DNA of 6,749 nucleotides from an uncultured Acidimicrobiia bacterium (GTDB taxonomy: Bacteria > Actinomycetota > Acidimicrobiia > UBA5794). Under the pieces are notes generated by a model that was given only the letters and a program-made list of their open reading frames with translations, did not search any database and had not been told where the DNA came from. Both the position numbers and the translations under genes were made by a program. The stretch covers positions 1-6,749 of the forward strand of contig CAJQOW010000054.1 in the NCBI GenBank assembly GCA_905480055.1. Direction: 5' to 3'. Numbering within the stretch: position 1 is the first letter of the stretch; the number at the start of each line of letters is the position of its first letter. This document shows, piece after piece, positions 5,979 through 6,749 of this stretch.

Positions 5979-6749
5979 ATGACCGTACGCATCGAAGCCG
6001 ACCTGCTCATTCCTGGCCGCGGCCAGCCGATCGACAGCGGGACCGTCATCCTCGAGGGCGATGTGATCGCCTATGCAGGCCCCACTTCCGGTGCCCCGGC
6101 GACGACACCCGATGCTGAGGTGTGGTCGGTGCCGATCGTCATGCCGGGCCTGTGGGAGTGCCATGCCCACTTCGACGGGCTCGCGCGTCCCGACATCGCC
6201 GACCAGGTTTCCGACCCTGTCGCCCTACGAGCCGCTCGGACGGTTGGGGACCTCGAGCGGACCCTGATGGGTGGAGTCACGTCAGCGAGGGAGGTCGGAG
6301 GATTCGGCGTTGACCTCCAGCGAGCCATCGATGCTGGCCAAATCGTCGGCCCGACGGTCTACGGAGCCGGGCGGGTCCTCTCGACAACGGGAGGTCATGC
6401 CGATGTGCATGCGATCCCACTCGAGGCTCTAGACCATGTGGATCATCTCGGCGTCCTGTGTGACGGGGTTCCGGAAGTGACGAAGGCGGTCCGAATGAAC
6501 CTGCGCCGGAATGCGAAGGTCATCAAGATCTGCGCGTCGGGCGGCGTGATGTCAGAGGTGGACCATCCGATCCATCAGCAGTTCTCGGATGAGGAGCTCA
6601 CGGCCATTGTCGAGGAAGCAGCGCGCGCAGAGCGCGTCGTTGCTGCGCACTGCCATGGCAAGCCGGGAATCATGGCGGCACTGCGCGCCGGCGTGAAGAC
6701 GATCGAGCACGGTTCCTTCATGGACGAAGAAGCTGCAGACCTCATGCTG
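5979..6749 (+). CDS. Metal-dependent amidohydrolase, imidazolonepropionase/Xaa-Pro dipeptidase-like (3' end cut by window edge)
   Basis: Member of the amidohydrolase superfamily (COG1228-like), TIM-barrel enzymes with a one- or two-metal site that hydrolyse amide or peptide-like bonds. 257 residues are visible; relatives are about 400, so the last third is missing. Seen in order: N-terminal beta-sandwich portion with DLLIPGRGQPIDSGTVILEGDVI (in two parts, 8-30), MPGLWECHAHFDG with the HxH metal ligands His62 and His64, GVTSAREVGG (99-108), TTGGH (136-140), KICASGGVMS with the presumed carboxylated bridging Lys183 (183-192), FSDEEL (202-207), AAHCHG with metal ligand His224, and TIEHGS with His244. 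The catalytic Asp expected later in the barrel is beyond the edge. Relatives of this subgroup include dipeptidases and carboxypeptidases acting on N-acyl or X-Arg/Lys/Pro substrates, but the substrate cannot be assigned. No signal peptide is evident, so it is likely cytosolic. It is divergent from valS and has its own ribosome site. Confidence 0.92.
   Translation, partial: MTVRIEADLLIPGRGQPIDSGTVILEGDVIAYAGPTSGAPATTPDAEVWSVPIVMPGLWECHAHFDGLARPDIADQVSDPVALRAARTVGDLERTLMGGVTSAREVGGFGVDLQRAIDAGQIVGPTVYGAGRVLSTTGGHADVHAIPLEALDHVDHLGVLCDGVPEVTKAVRMNLRRNAKVIKICASGGVMSEVDHPIHQQFSDEELTAIVEEAARAERVVAAHCHGKPGIMAALRAGVKTIEHGSFMDEEAADLML

Overview
The window is an ordinary high-GC bacterial chromosomal segment, most likely from an actinobacterium. 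The protein sequences point that way. The NDK carries the actinobacterial-style segment [10 protein letters not shown] followed by a catalytic NIVHGSDS. MreB has the GRDMAVDLGTANT start and GIVLNEPSVVAINT stretch seen in Streptomyces. The gene order valS-folC-ndk-mreB is also the one known from Streptomyces, and partly from Mycobacterium. An Acidimicrobiia-type or other deep-branching actinobacterium would fit, but this is a guess from composition and sequence style, not a search.

Layout. About 80% of the window is a minus-strand gene block read from right to left: valS (valyl-tRNA synthetase, start 5510), folC (dihydrofolate/folylpolyglutamate synthase, start 2900), ndk (nucleoside diphosphate kinase, start 1411) and mreB (actin-like rod-shape protein, start 939, running off the left edge with its C-terminus missing). 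valS and folC are separated by only 3 nt and are probably translationally coupled. folC-ndk and ndk-mreB are each separated by about 67 nt, and each gap holds a perfect inverted repeat just after the upstream stop codon. On the right, the 5' end of a divergent plus-strand gene starts at 5979 and runs off the right edge. It encodes an amidohydrolase of the imidazolonepropionase / Xaa-Pro-dipeptidase-like group.

The 468-nt divergent intergenic region (5511-5978) is the only non-coding stretch over 300 bases. It is GC-rich and full of inverted repeats when read as a valS leader: a triple heptamer repeat, a CCCGGGGA hairpin and a 9-bp hairpin with a TGGTGG loop. It also has a compact cluster of palindromes at 5898-5937 that could serve either gene. 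I do not recognise a canonical T-box, riboswitch, tRNA or leader peptide in it.

The block combines housekeeping functions: aminoacyl-tRNA supply, folate polyglutamylation, NTP balancing and cell-wall elongation. The joining factor is probably co-expression with growth rate rather than a shared pathway. No mobile element, CRISPR array, rRNA or tRNA was seen. Nothing in the window convincingly looks like a new biological system; the most uncharacterised items are the structured valS leader and the two inter-gene hairpins.
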